A stretch of 64,000 bases of DNA, from contig JAUSFD010000005.1 of the NCBI GenBank assembly GCA_030649955.1, forward strand, positions 159,264 to 223,263. The letters are read 5' to 3'. Numbering within the stretch: the first letter of the stretch is position 1; the number at the start of each line of letters is the position of its first letter. The DNA comes from Candidatus Peregrinibacteria bacterium. GTDB lineage: Bacteria; Patescibacteriota; Gracilibacteria; Peribacterales; Peribacteraceae. Below, in pieces: positions 38,132 through 45,306 of this stretch. The notes under the pieces are model-generated. The model was not told where the DNA came from. It saw only the letters and a program-made list of their open reading frames with translations, and made no database searches. The translations under genes were made by a program, and so were the position numbers.

Positions 38132-39658
38132 TTGCGATCCCCCTTCCTCACACTTGGCGTTGTACTCTGCTGCCTCCTCCCCGCAGTCGTGGCAGCGCAG
38201 GACGCGGAGGTGCCGATTTCTGGATCAGGAAGCGAAGATCTGAGTGCCATCATCACGGGGCCAGAGGACATCGCGGTGGGTCGCACGATCATCCTCGACG
38301 GTTCTTCGAGTCGCGTTCCCGGTCCGGAGGCAGAGTACCGATGGTTTATCGGTGATGCGCGCCAGCCCATCAGTCGCACGGTGGAAGCGGTGTACACACC
38401 TGAGCAGCCGGGGGATGTCACGTTTCGTCTCGTGGTGACGGCGCGCGTTGGAGAGACACTGCGATCTGTGGAGACGAGCTACACCGTGACGGCGTATCTC
38501 CGGAAGATTGTGCTGATCGCGGATGCGACTGTGCCTGCCGATAAACTTGAGTCTCATGTGCAGACAGCCAAGGTGCGGGGCATTCGTCTGCGCACACTGC
38601 ACGCGGAACCGGCAGCGATCCCACTCGGAGAGGAGGAGGCACTCACGACGCTGCTCTCTGAGGAGAAGGATGCCTTCCTGGGTGCGGAGTCGATCATCCT
38701 GTGGACGGAGGGGATCTCTGGGCTTCAGGCACTCATGCGTGCACTCGAGGGCGATACGGAGCGGCTCTCCGCTATCCACAACCAGACCATCATTCTCATC
38801 ACTGATAGAAGTCTTCAGACGCTCGCGCGTACGGCGCGCGGCCCCTTCTCTGTCCTGGAACCCGCACGCATTCTCATCACGCGCAAGGAGGCGATCACCC
38901 CGCTCACGAACACGGACAGTATCGATGCGTTCCTCGCAGAGGTGGAGCAGCGCGACATCGATGCACTCGTCCTCGATGCTTCGACCGTGGGTCTGCGCCC
39001 CTGGAACGTGCTCTCCTCGCTCGTGAACTTCATGCTCACGCATGGTGTCTCCAGCCAGTCCGTCATCCTCCTCCTCGTGCTCCCGGTCATCGCTACCATC
39101 CTCGCGTTCCTCAAGCAAGTTGTCGGCATCACAACCTTCGGTCTCTTCGCCCCGTCCATCGTCGCCCTGAGTTTCCTCGCTCTCGGCTGGGCAATCGGCG
39201 TGTTGTTCCTGCTCTTCATCATTGCCACGGGCTACGCGACGCGCACGTTCATGCGGCGCTGGCGACTCCTCTACATTCCAAAGGTTGCCATCATCCTCAC
39301 TGTCGTGAGCATCACGCTGCTCCTGCTCCTGGGTATTGGCGCGTACTTCGGCATCACCTTCACCCGCGACACCGTCTTCGTTCTCCTCGTCATGTCCACG
39401 CTCGCCGAGAGTTTTCTCAACCTCAAAGCGGAGGAGGGCTGGCTCTCCGCTGTCATCGCGATCGGCGAAACCATTCTGGCCTCGCTCCTCTGCGTCGCCA
39501 TCGTCCAGTGGCCCCTCTTCCAGTCCTTCCTCCTCGCCTATCCCGAAGCCATCCTCACCACCATCCTCGTGAACATCATCCTGGGGCGATGGACGGGACT
39601 GCGATTAGTGGAGTACTTCCGCTTCCGCGAGGTGTTCAAGCACTTGCAGGAAGAATAG
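38132..39658 (+). CDS. secreted-domain/7TM membrane protein (PKD-like plus 7TM_transglut-type)
   Basis: It has 508 residues from a TTG at 38132, which gives a clean signal peptide (RSPFLTLGVVLCCLLPAVVA). Residues ~35-125 are a PKD-like beta sandwich (ITGPEDIAVGRTIILDGSSS; YRWFIGD; VTFRLVVTARVG). A Rossmann-like stretch of ~150 residues follows. The C-terminal ~200 residues hold seven helices resembling the 7TM module usually fused to an inactive transglutaminase (LLLVLPVIATILAFLKQVVG, ITTFGLFAPSIVALSFLALG). In that known system it partners an ATP-grasp ligase and an aspartyl peptidase, exactly the domains encoded by the fusion 430 bases downstream. The transglutaminase-like part is not visible here. 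Confidence 0.8.
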   Translation: MRSPFLTLGVVLCCLLPAVVAAQDAEVPISGSGSEDLSAIITGPEDIAVGRTIILDGSSSRVPGPEAEYRWFIGDARQPISRTVEAVYTPEQPGDVTFRLVVTARVGETLRSVETSYTVTAYLRKIVLIADATVPADKLESHVQTAKVRGIRLRTLHAEPAAIPLGEEEALTTLLSEEKDAFLGAESIILWTEGISGLQALMRALEGDTERLSAIHNQTIILITDRSLQTLARTARGPFSVLEPARILITRKEAITPLTNTDSIDAFLAEVEQRDIDALVLDASTVGLRPWNVLSSLVNFMLTHGVSSQSVILLLVLPVIATILAFLKQVVGITTFGLFAPSIVALSFLALGWAIGVLFLLFIIATGYATRTFMRRWRLLYIPKVAIILTVVSITLLLLLGIGAYFGITFTRDTVFVLLVMSTLAESFLNLKAEEGWLSAVIAIGETILASLLCVAIVQWPLFQSFLLAYPEAILTTILVNIILGRWTGLRLVEYFRFREVFKHLQEE

Positions 39659-39684
39659 GGTTAGGGTTAGGGCTAGGGCTAGGA
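39656..39684 (+). repeat. telomere-like GGGTTA/GGGCTA repeat, left arm
   Basis: AGGGTTAGGGTTAGGGCTAG and one more unit; the first bases overlap the stop of the 7TM gene. Its inverted partner is at 40054-40081. Confidence 0.85.
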
Positions 39685-39699
39685 CATTCTCTTCAGCTC

Positions 39700-40059
39700 A
39701 TGGATTCCTTCACTGATCTACATGCTTGGCAGAAAGGAATGGATCTCATGGAAGAGGTGTATCTGCTGACAAAGAAGTTCCCGAAGGCAGAACAGTACGG
39801 CGTGACATCTCAAGTTCGTCGGGCTGCCACAGGCATCCTTGCCAATATAGCTGAAGGATTCAGTCGCTCAACATCAGGTGACAAGGCATACAAGTACACT
39901 ATTGCTTGTGGTGAATGTGCAGAGGTGCATTCCCTCCTCCTCGCGAGTATTCGTCTGGGGTATCTTACAAAGGAGGATGCAGATCATGCCATTCAGATTG
40001 CCCTCGAAGTCGGTCGACTCCTCTCTGGCCTCGTGCAAAAGTATTCATCTCAATCCTAG
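39700..40059 (+). CDS. four-helix-bundle protein (S23/IVP-type)
   Basis: It has 119 residues. The family is easy to recognise: FTDLHAWQKGMDLMEEVYLL at the start, FPKAEQYGVTSQVRRAATGI (like the F-P-x-x-E-x-y-g-L-x-x-Q-i-R-R-A), LANIAEGFSRSTSGDKAYKY and the final helices. Such proteins were first seen in 23S rRNA intervening sequences and also stand alone; the biochemical role is unknown. The gene lies wholly between the two arms of the telomere-like inverted repeat and interrupts what looks like a functional pair (7TM protein and ATP-grasp fusion). The DNA is less GC-rich than its neighbours, which suggests an insertion. Confidence 0.88.
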   Translation: MDSFTDLHAWQKGMDLMEEVYLLTKKFPKAEQYGVTSQVRRAATGILANIAEGFSRSTSGDKAYKYTIACGECAEVHSLLLASIRLGYLTKEDADHAIQIALEVGRLLSGLVQKYSSQS

Positions 40060-40084
40060 CCCTAGCCCTAACCCTAGCCCTTCC
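40054..40084 (-). repeat. telomere-like repeat, right (inverted) arm
   Basis: CCTAGCCCTAGCCCTAACCC and one more unit, the reverse complement of 39656-39684. It overlaps the stop of the four-helix-bundle gene and touches the GTG start of the next gene. Confidence 0.85.
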
Positions 40085-40086
40085 CA

Positions 40087-42471
40087 GTGTTTCCCTTCCT
40101 CTCCTCCAAAGGCGTCCTGGGCCTGAACGCTCGGAATCTGCTGTACATCAAGCCGTTCAATCCGCGGAAGGCGGTGGCGTTCGCCGATGACAAGATCAAG
40201 ACGAAGGCGTTCCTCGCCGCACGCGGCATTCCCACGGCGAAGGTGTACGCGCGCATCGAGAGTAGGAGCCAGCTGAAGACATTCGATTTCGCTGCACTGC
40301 CGGATAGCTGTGTCCTCAAGCCCAACTACGGCTCTGGAGGAGAGGGGATTCTCATCCTCAAGGGGCGCAAGAATGGGCAGTACCTCCTGCAGGGGAAGAC
40401 ACCCATCTCCGATAAGGAAATGCGCGAGCACATCGAGGATATTCTGGATGGGAAGTTCTCCGTGAACGGGAGGATGGACACGGCATTCTTCGAGAAGATC
40501 CTCGTGCCGCACGAGGGGTTCGCACCGTTCCGACCGCTGGGCCTCCCCGATGTACGCATCGTCGTGTTCAACCTCGTTCCGGTGATGGCGATGCTCCGCG
40601 TGCCGACGGCGGAGAGCGGAGGGAAGGCGAACGTGCACCTGGGAGGGATCGGCATTGGCATCAACATGTCGAAGGGCGTCACGACCCACGCAGCGCAGTA
40701 CAACCGCATCATCCGCGATTTGCCGCACGGAGGCTCTCCCGCCGGTATTCCTATTCCTTTCTGGGAGGAGATCCTCCTCCACTCTGCACGCATCCAGCAG
40801 ATGACGAATATCGGCTACCTCGCCGTCGACTTCACTGTCGATGAGGAGCAGGGGCCCGTGCTCCTGGAGGTGAACGCGCGCGCGGGCCTCATGGTGCAGG
40901 TGGCGAACTTGGCTCCCCTACGCGCACGGCTTAAGCGTGTCGAGGGACTCCCGGTGAGCTCTCCGGAGAAGGGAGTGCACCTGGCGCAGGAGCTCTTTGG
41001 CGAGAAGGTGAACCGCGTGGAGAGAGAGGTGGAGATCGAGCGTCCCATTCTCGGAACGCGCGAGATGATTGTCATCGCGGGCGATGGTGCGAACATGGAG
41101 GTGCCTTGTCTCATCTCTACAGACCAGGCAGTCACGACCTTCGCGCCCGACCTGATCGAGCAGCTGAAGACCACGGGAGGCATCGAGGATGAGGAGGGGA
41201 AGCCAGGCGTGAATCGCGTGAAGTTCACTCTCGGCGGACGCAAAATCCAGACGGTGGTGCGCTCCGGCGTCATGCCGTCGCTCTCCGTCCGCGCGATGAT
41301 CGGCACGCGGGATCTAAAGGACTTCCTCATCGATCCCAAGAAGGAGGCGCCCTCGAGTGCCATCCGGTCCGCTGTGCGCGAGGACGTTCGCGCCATCGAC
41401 CGTGTGCTGGCGCAGATAGATCGGGCGCTGCCGATCCTCAAATTTGTACGGCCGGTGAACCTCACGGAGGAGCGCGCGAAAGCGGAGGGGGACAGTGACC
41501 GTAACCCCCTCTTCGAGTACCTCCCTCTCCCCGATGATATCGATGACATGGAGCGCCGCCTGGCGCTCGTCTCGCCGGATACGTCTCCCCTTGGCTTGCT
41601 CCTGGAGAAGAAGCGCAGGGAGCTCCTCGCCCGCATGCACATGCTCCGTGCTCGCGGTGACGCTGTGCGATTCACGGAGGCTTCTCAGGCACTCTTCGGC
41701 GCACCGACATCCGTGCTCATCGCCTCTGCACTTGCTCAGCTGAAAGCGCGTGTCGCGTGCGATCTCCCGCCGCCCGAGCGCGAGCTCATCGATGCGGAGG
41801 ATGCAGTGCCACTCTTCGAGGAGGCGCTCATGCGGTACAGCCTCCACGACTGGCAGGTCTCCGTGAAGGAGAACCTCGTGTCCGACTGCGCTGTGGGGGG
41901 ACGCAAGCTCTTCCTCCGCAAAGGCAAGCGCTTCTCGCGCGAGCACATCGCCGCCCTCGTCGCGCACGAGATCGAGACGCACATCCTCACCGCAGAGAAT
42001 GGTGCCCATCAACCCTTCGCCCTCTTCCGCGGCGGGTTCGCGCACTACCTGGATACGCAGGAGGGGCTCGCGATCTGGAACCAGAATCGTGTGATCTCCG
42101 CGAATCACGAGAAGCGCTACGGCCCCGCGCGCAGTGTGCTCGGGATCGCCTTCGCTCTCGAACACTCCTTCTGCGAAACGGTGCGCTACCTGGAGGACGA
42201 GCTCCACTACGACCACGAGAAGGCCTTCGGGAAAGCCTTCGAACTCAAGCGCGGCCTGCGCGACACTGCGGAACCCGGCGGATTCACGAAGGGAATTGTC
42301 TACTTCCGTGGGGTACGCGCGATCGAGCAGTTCGTCCTCTCCGGTGGAGACTTGAAGCGCCTCTACATCGGCAAGATCGCCGTCGAGGACCTCGAGCATG
42401 CGGAGAAAGTGCCGGGGGTGAAGCCGCCTCTCTTGCTCCCAGTTTTCCTCAGGGAACAGGAGACCAGATGA
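40087..42471 (+). CDS. three-domain fusion: ATP-grasp glutamate-ligase-like, retropepsin-like (RimB-type), DUF1704 metallopeptidase
   Basis: It has 794 residues with a GTG start. Residues ~1-310 are the alpha-L-glutamate-ligase relative of RimK: GVLGLNARNLLYIKPFNPRK, FADDKIKTKAFLAARGIPT, VLKPNYGSGGEGI, and VLLEVNARAGLMVQVAN (metal-binding end). Residues ~320-425 resemble the ATP-grasp-linked aspartyl peptidase (REMIVIAGDGANMEVPCLIS; SLSVRAMIGTRDLKDFLIDP), but the usual D-T-G-A reads STDQAVTT, so it may be inactive. Residues ~430-794 are DUF1704: VAHEIETHILTAENGAHQPF (zinc H627, E628, H632) and YLDTQEGLAIWNQN (QEGLA). DUF1704 includes the tubulin tyrosine carboxypeptidase MATCAP. The protein may thus both add and remove amino acids on a target. 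The neighbours hpf and the 7TM protein support a shared system. Confidence 0.88.
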   Translation: MFPFLSSKGVLGLNARNLLYIKPFNPRKAVAFADDKIKTKAFLAARGIPTAKVYARIESRSQLKTFDFAALPDSCVLKPNYGSGGEGILILKGRKNGQYLLQGKTPISDKEMREHIEDILDGKFSVNGRMDTAFFEKILVPHEGFAPFRPLGLPDVRIVVFNLVPVMAMLRVPTAESGGKANVHLGGIGIGINMSKGVTTHAAQYNRIIRDLPHGGSPAGIPIPFWEEILLHSARIQQMTNIGYLAVDFTVDEEQGPVLLEVNARAGLMVQVANLAPLRARLKRVEGLPVSSPEKGVHLAQELFGEKVNRVEREVEIERPILGTREMIVIAGDGANMEVPCLISTDQAVTTFAPDLIEQLKTTGGIEDEEGKPGVNRVKFTLGGRKIQTVVRSGVMPSLSVRAMIGTRDLKDFLIDPKKEAPSSAIRSAVREDVRAIDRVLAQIDRALPILKFVRPVNLTEERAKAEGDSDRNPLFEYLPLPDDIDDMERRLALVSPDTSPLGLLLEKKRRELLARMHMLRARGDAVRFTEASQALFGAPTSVLIASALAQLKARVACDLPPPERELIDAEDAVPLFEEALMRYSLHDWQVSVKENLVSDCAVGGRKLFLRKGKRFSREHIAALVAHEIETHILTAENGAHQPFALFRGGFAHYLDTQEGLAIWNQNRVISANHEKRYGPARSVLGIAFALEHSFCETVRYLEDELHYDHEKAFGKAFELKRGLRDTAEPGGFTKGIVYFRGVRAIEQFVLSGGDLKRLYIGKIAVEDLEHAEKVPGVKPPLLLPVFLREQETR

Positions 42472-42473
42472 AT

Positions 42474-42540
42474 GGGAACAGGGAACCGGGAACAGAATAA
42501 CAGGACCCTGTTTCCTGTTAGTCTGTTCCCTGTTCCCTCC
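42474..42540. repeat. GGGAACA-word inverted repeat
   Basis: Left arm GGGAACAGGGAACCGGGAAC, right arm TGTTAGTCTGTTCCCTGTTC-like words, between converging genes. It reaches the stop of the DUF3048 gene. Confidence 0.8.
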
Positions 42541-42541
42541 G

Positions 42542-43549
42542 TCAGTTCCACGACACTCTCCGCAACGTTGGGAGAACGACCATCCACGTCTGTCCACTCC
42601 CGAAGCGCATGGGATCGCCATCCGTATCCTCGAAGGTGAAGGAGCTTGCGTTCGCGGATTTCTTCCAGATCCCCCGGAGGATTGTCCCCCCGCGGAAGAG
42701 GAGCGCATCGCCTCGCCCTGTGAGCGGAATCGTCAGACGGCCGTGCTCCCCAACTCCGGCAATGGGCGCTTCCAGGATGAGGACGTTCTGGGGGTGTGCC
42801 TCGCTCACGATGTCGCCGTTCGTGCGTGTGTAGGAGTGTGTGAGCCTGTTGAACTCGAAGGTGACGTCGTGGGTGCTACTCAGGAAATCCAGGGAGATGA
42901 GCAGTGCAGATGATCCGGACTGCTGCCTACCTAGGGAATAGGGGGGCCAGCGCACCGTCTTCACATCGTCGTGGATCAGGTCTTGCGCCTTGTCGCCGGG
43001 GAGGAAGAGGTTGTGGGGTGCGGCGATGTCCTCATCGCGGACGAAGTGCTGCGGGAAGCCAAGACCATTGAAGTGCCAGAGCGTTGGTACCGTGTCCAGA
43101 CGCTCGAACGCCTCTGGGCTGCCGCCGGCGAAGAGGATGACGTTGATCCATGGGGCGAGTGCATCGACGAAGTACGGCCGCAGCGAGCGCACTGGTCCGA
43201 TCGTCTCCGGCAGGCTGCGCAAATCATGGAGCACGGCGAAGCGGGAGATGCCGCCTTCTACGAAGAACTCCGCAATGAGCAGTGCACCTTTCAGTCCCGT
43301 CTGGTGCGGTCGTGCATCTTCGTGGTTCTCCACGATCACCGCGACGAGGGGGCGGTCGTGCGTGCGACGCGGGAGGATAGAGAGACGCGAGAGGATATCG
43401 GAGAGCTGCCAGTCTTCCTCCTCTCCTGCGTTCGCCATCACCTGCGCACCCGTCACGACGGAGTAGATGTGCAGTGCGATGGGCGCACTCACGATCAGTG
43501 TGAGGACCGCAGCCAAGCCAACGAGGAACTTCGTGAGGATCGAGCGCAT
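42542..43549 (-). CDS. DUF3048 (YerB-like) exported or membrane-anchored protein
   Basis: It has 335 residues from MRSILTKFLVG. One N-terminal membrane helix (VGLAAVLTLIVSAPIALHIY) anchors it with the rest outside. The family signature is clear: RPLVAVIVENHEDARPHQTG, ALLIAEFFVEGGISRFAVLH, IGPVRSLRPYFVDALAPW, and late GRGDALLFRGGTILRGIW. Its molecular role is unknown; in Bacillus YerB is a lipoprotein. The frame is open upstream to 43699, but that overlaps rplY in antisense. It follows rplY by 25 bases on the same strand. Confidence 0.88.
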   Translation of the reverse strand: MRSILTKFLVGLAAVLTLIVSAPIALHIYSVVTGAQVMANAGEEEDWQLSDILSRLSILPRRTHDRPLVAVIVENHEDARPHQTGLKGALLIAEFFVEGGISRFAVLHDLRSLPETIGPVRSLRPYFVDALAPWINVILFAGGSPEAFERLDTVPTLWHFNGLGFPQHFVRDEDIAAPHNLFLPGDKAQDLIHDDVKTVRWPPYSLGRQQSGSSALLISLDFLSSTHDVTFEFNRLTHSYTRTNGDIVSEAHPQNVLILEAPIAGVGEHGRLTIPLTGRGDALLFRGGTILRGIWKKSANASSFTFEDTDGDPMRFGSGQTWMVVLPTLRRVSWN

Positions 43550-43574
43550 GAATGCGTCTATGGTGGACGAACTC

Positions 43575-44273
43575 CTACTTGTCTTTCTTCTCCTTCTTGT
43601 CCGTTGGTGCAGGGGCAGCTTTGTCCTCTGGAGCACCCTCCGTCTTCGCTTCCGCTCCCTCTGCACCCGCCACTGCTGCTTCACCCTCCGCAGGTGCAAC
43701 CGGTGCCTCCACTACCTCCTCCGCACGCGGCTCCTGCACGGTGGCGATCACCGTCGTGGGCGCATCGAGAACGATGACTCCATTGGGGAGTGCGATATCC
43801 GCGACCGTGAGGCTCATGTGCAGCTCCACGAGAGAGACGATGCTCACCGGCAGATCGTGGGGCAGGTTCGAGGGTAGGCACTTCACCTTCACGCTCGTGA
43901 GCGGTGTCACGAGGATGCCGCCGTGCTCCTTCACGGCCAGCGATTCGCCTTCGAAGCGCAGTGCAACCAGGGCTTCCACTTCCTTCTTCAAGTCCACCGC
44001 GTAGAAATCCACGTGGCTCAGGCGGTCCGTGACGGGATCGAGGTCGATCGTGTGGAAGAGTACCGGGATCTTCTTCCCCGCGGCATCGAGCTCCACGAGG
44101 GAGCTCTTCCCGGCTTTCACGTACGCGTTGCGCAGGGCATTCTCCGGACACTGGAGCTGGGCATTGGGAACCTTGTTCCCGTACACGATGCAGGGCACCT
44201 GTCCGCTGCGGCGCAGCGCCTTCGCACCCGATGTCGTGTCACGTGCCGATGCCTGGAGGGGGATCATGTCCAT
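43575..44273 (-). CDS. rplY: ribosomal protein bL25 (CTC form)
   Basis: Binds 5S rRNA in the large subunit. It has 232 residues, the long CTC form: N-terminal 5S-binding domain (LQASARDTTSGAKALRRSGQ, VPCIVYGNK) and C-terminal beta domain (VDFYAVDLKKEVEALVALRF; LPHDLPVSIVSLVELHMSLT). An Ala/Glu/Lys-rich disordered tail of ~50 residues ends KKEKKDK. Many CPR genomes lack some ribosomal proteins; this one is intact. The start may be ATG 44273 or the ATG two codons later. A possible -10 TAGAGC lies seven bases upstream. Confidence 0.95.
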   Translation of the reverse strand: MDMIPLQASARDTTSGAKALRRSGQVPCIVYGNKVPNAQLQCPENALRNAYVKAGKSSLVELDAAGKKIPVLFHTIDLDPVTDRLSHVDFYAVDLKKEVEALVALRFEGESLAVKEHGGILVTPLTSVKVKCLPSNLPHDLPVSIVSLVELHMSLTVADIALPNGVIVLDAPTTVIATVQEPRAEEVVEAPVAPAEGEAAVAGAEGAEAKTEGAPEDKAAPAPTDKKEKKDK

Positions 44274-44312
44274 GAGCGAGGCTCTAGGGTAGGGGAGAGG
44301 AGCTCAACGGTC

Positions 44313-44405
44313 AATGCGAGGATTGGGATTAGGATTTGGATTAGGGAGCCAAAATAAGCGAAAATATCAGCTCTCTGCCCAAATCCTAATCCAAATCCAA
44401 ATCCA
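44313..44405. repeat. GGATTTGGATTAGG-word inverted repeat
   Basis: Left arm GGATTGGGATTAGGATTTGG, right arm CCTAATCCAAATCCAAATCC. The right arm encodes the last residues (VDLDLD) and the stop of the glycosyltransferase gene. Confidence 0.8.
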
Positions 44406-45207
44406 CGTTCCTCCACTTCCAGAAATACCTCATGGCACTGGCGATATGGGCCCTCCCCACGCGCTTGGTAATGAGAGAGAGGGGTCCCCCTTCGCTCAGG
44501 CGGTGCTTGCGGTCCAGGGCGACTGCTTCCGGGAAGTAGACGACGCGCTTCCCAGCCTTCCGGCACCGGCGGCAGAGGTCCATGTCCTCGAAGAAGAGGA
44601 AGAACCGCTCGTCGAATCCTCCCAGATGCTTGTAGAGGGAGCGCTCCATCAGCATGCAGGTTCCCACCACCCAGTCGACCTCGCGCTCGCGGTTGGGGAG
44701 CGCGCGGGCGTGGAGGTAGCGCTCCATCTTTCGTGGGAAGAGGCTCTGCAGCGGCGAGCGCTTAATGAGGACATCGAAGAGCGAGGGGAAGCTGCGCGCG
44801 GAAGAGCGCACACTCCCGTCGTCGTGCACCAGCTTGGGAGCCACGATCCCGATGGTGGAGTCCCTCCGGAGTCGTTCGATCATCGCGGCGACGCTCGCGG
44901 GCGAAAGCTCGTTATCTGGATTGATGATGAGGAGGTACTCGCCCGTCGCCTGCGCGATCGCCACGGCGTTCCCGCGCGCGTACCCGACATTCTCTCGCGA
45001 TTCGAGGATACGCACGTTCGGGAAGTGGCTCAGGCGGTTACGCAGAGTGCCGATGGAATCATCCTCGGAATGGTTATCCACAACGATGATCGAAATGCGG
45101 TCCGCGATGGTCTGCTTCAGCAGTGCCTGCACGCAGCGCACCGCTTCCTTGGGCGTGCGGTAGTTGAGGACAATCGCAGAAACAATGGGGTGTGGAGACA
45201 ATGTCAC
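44386..45207 (-). CDS. family 2 glycosyltransferase (rhamnosyltransferase-like)
   Basis: It has 273 residues. The GT-A fold: VSAIVLNYRTPKEAVRCVQA, IIVVDNHSEDDS (nucleotide Asp), ESRENVGYARGNAVAI, YLLIINPDNELSP (metal D-x-D region), WVVGTCMLMERSLYKHLGGF and FFLFFEDMDLCRRCRKAG (catalytic E-D). It transfers a sugar from a nucleotide donor onto a surface glycan; the donor is unknown. Its C-terminal VDLDLD and stop codon are encoded by the repeat arm, so the repeat has changed the end of the protein. It is one of several scattered sugar genes in the window. Confidence 0.93.
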   Translation of the reverse strand: MTLSPHPIVSAIVLNYRTPKEAVRCVQALLKQTIADRISIIVVDNHSEDDSIGTLRNRLSHFPNVRILESRENVGYARGNAVAIAQATGEYLLIINPDNELSPASVAAMIERLRRDSTIGIVAPKLVHDDGSVRSSARSFPSLFDVLIKRSPLQSLFPRKMERYLHARALPNREREVDWVVGTCMLMERSLYKHLGGFDERFFLFFEDMDLCRRCRKAGKRVVYFPEAVALDRKHRLSEGGPLSLITKRVGRAHIASAMRYFWKWRNVDLDLD

Positions 45208-45305
45208 GGGAACGGGAGGGAACAGGGAACAGAATAACAGGGAACAGGACGCGAGGTCCGGTTCCCGTAATTCTAGCCCTGTTCCCGGTTCCCTGTACCC
45301 GTTCC
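45208..45305. repeat. GGGAACA/GGGAACGG-word inverted repeat
   Basis: Left arm GGGAGGGAACAGGGAACAG, right arm CCCTGTTCCCGGTTCCCTG. It lies between the pyrophosphatase stop and the glycosyltransferase start, both on the minus strand. Confidence 0.8.
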
Positions 45306-45306
45306 C

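Noticed and set aside
39656..40084. Telomere-like GGGTTA units as a sign of a linear end or eukaryotic DNA
   Set aside because: Only a few units, in inverted pairs within ordinary bacterial genes, and other loci have hairpins of other words built the same way.
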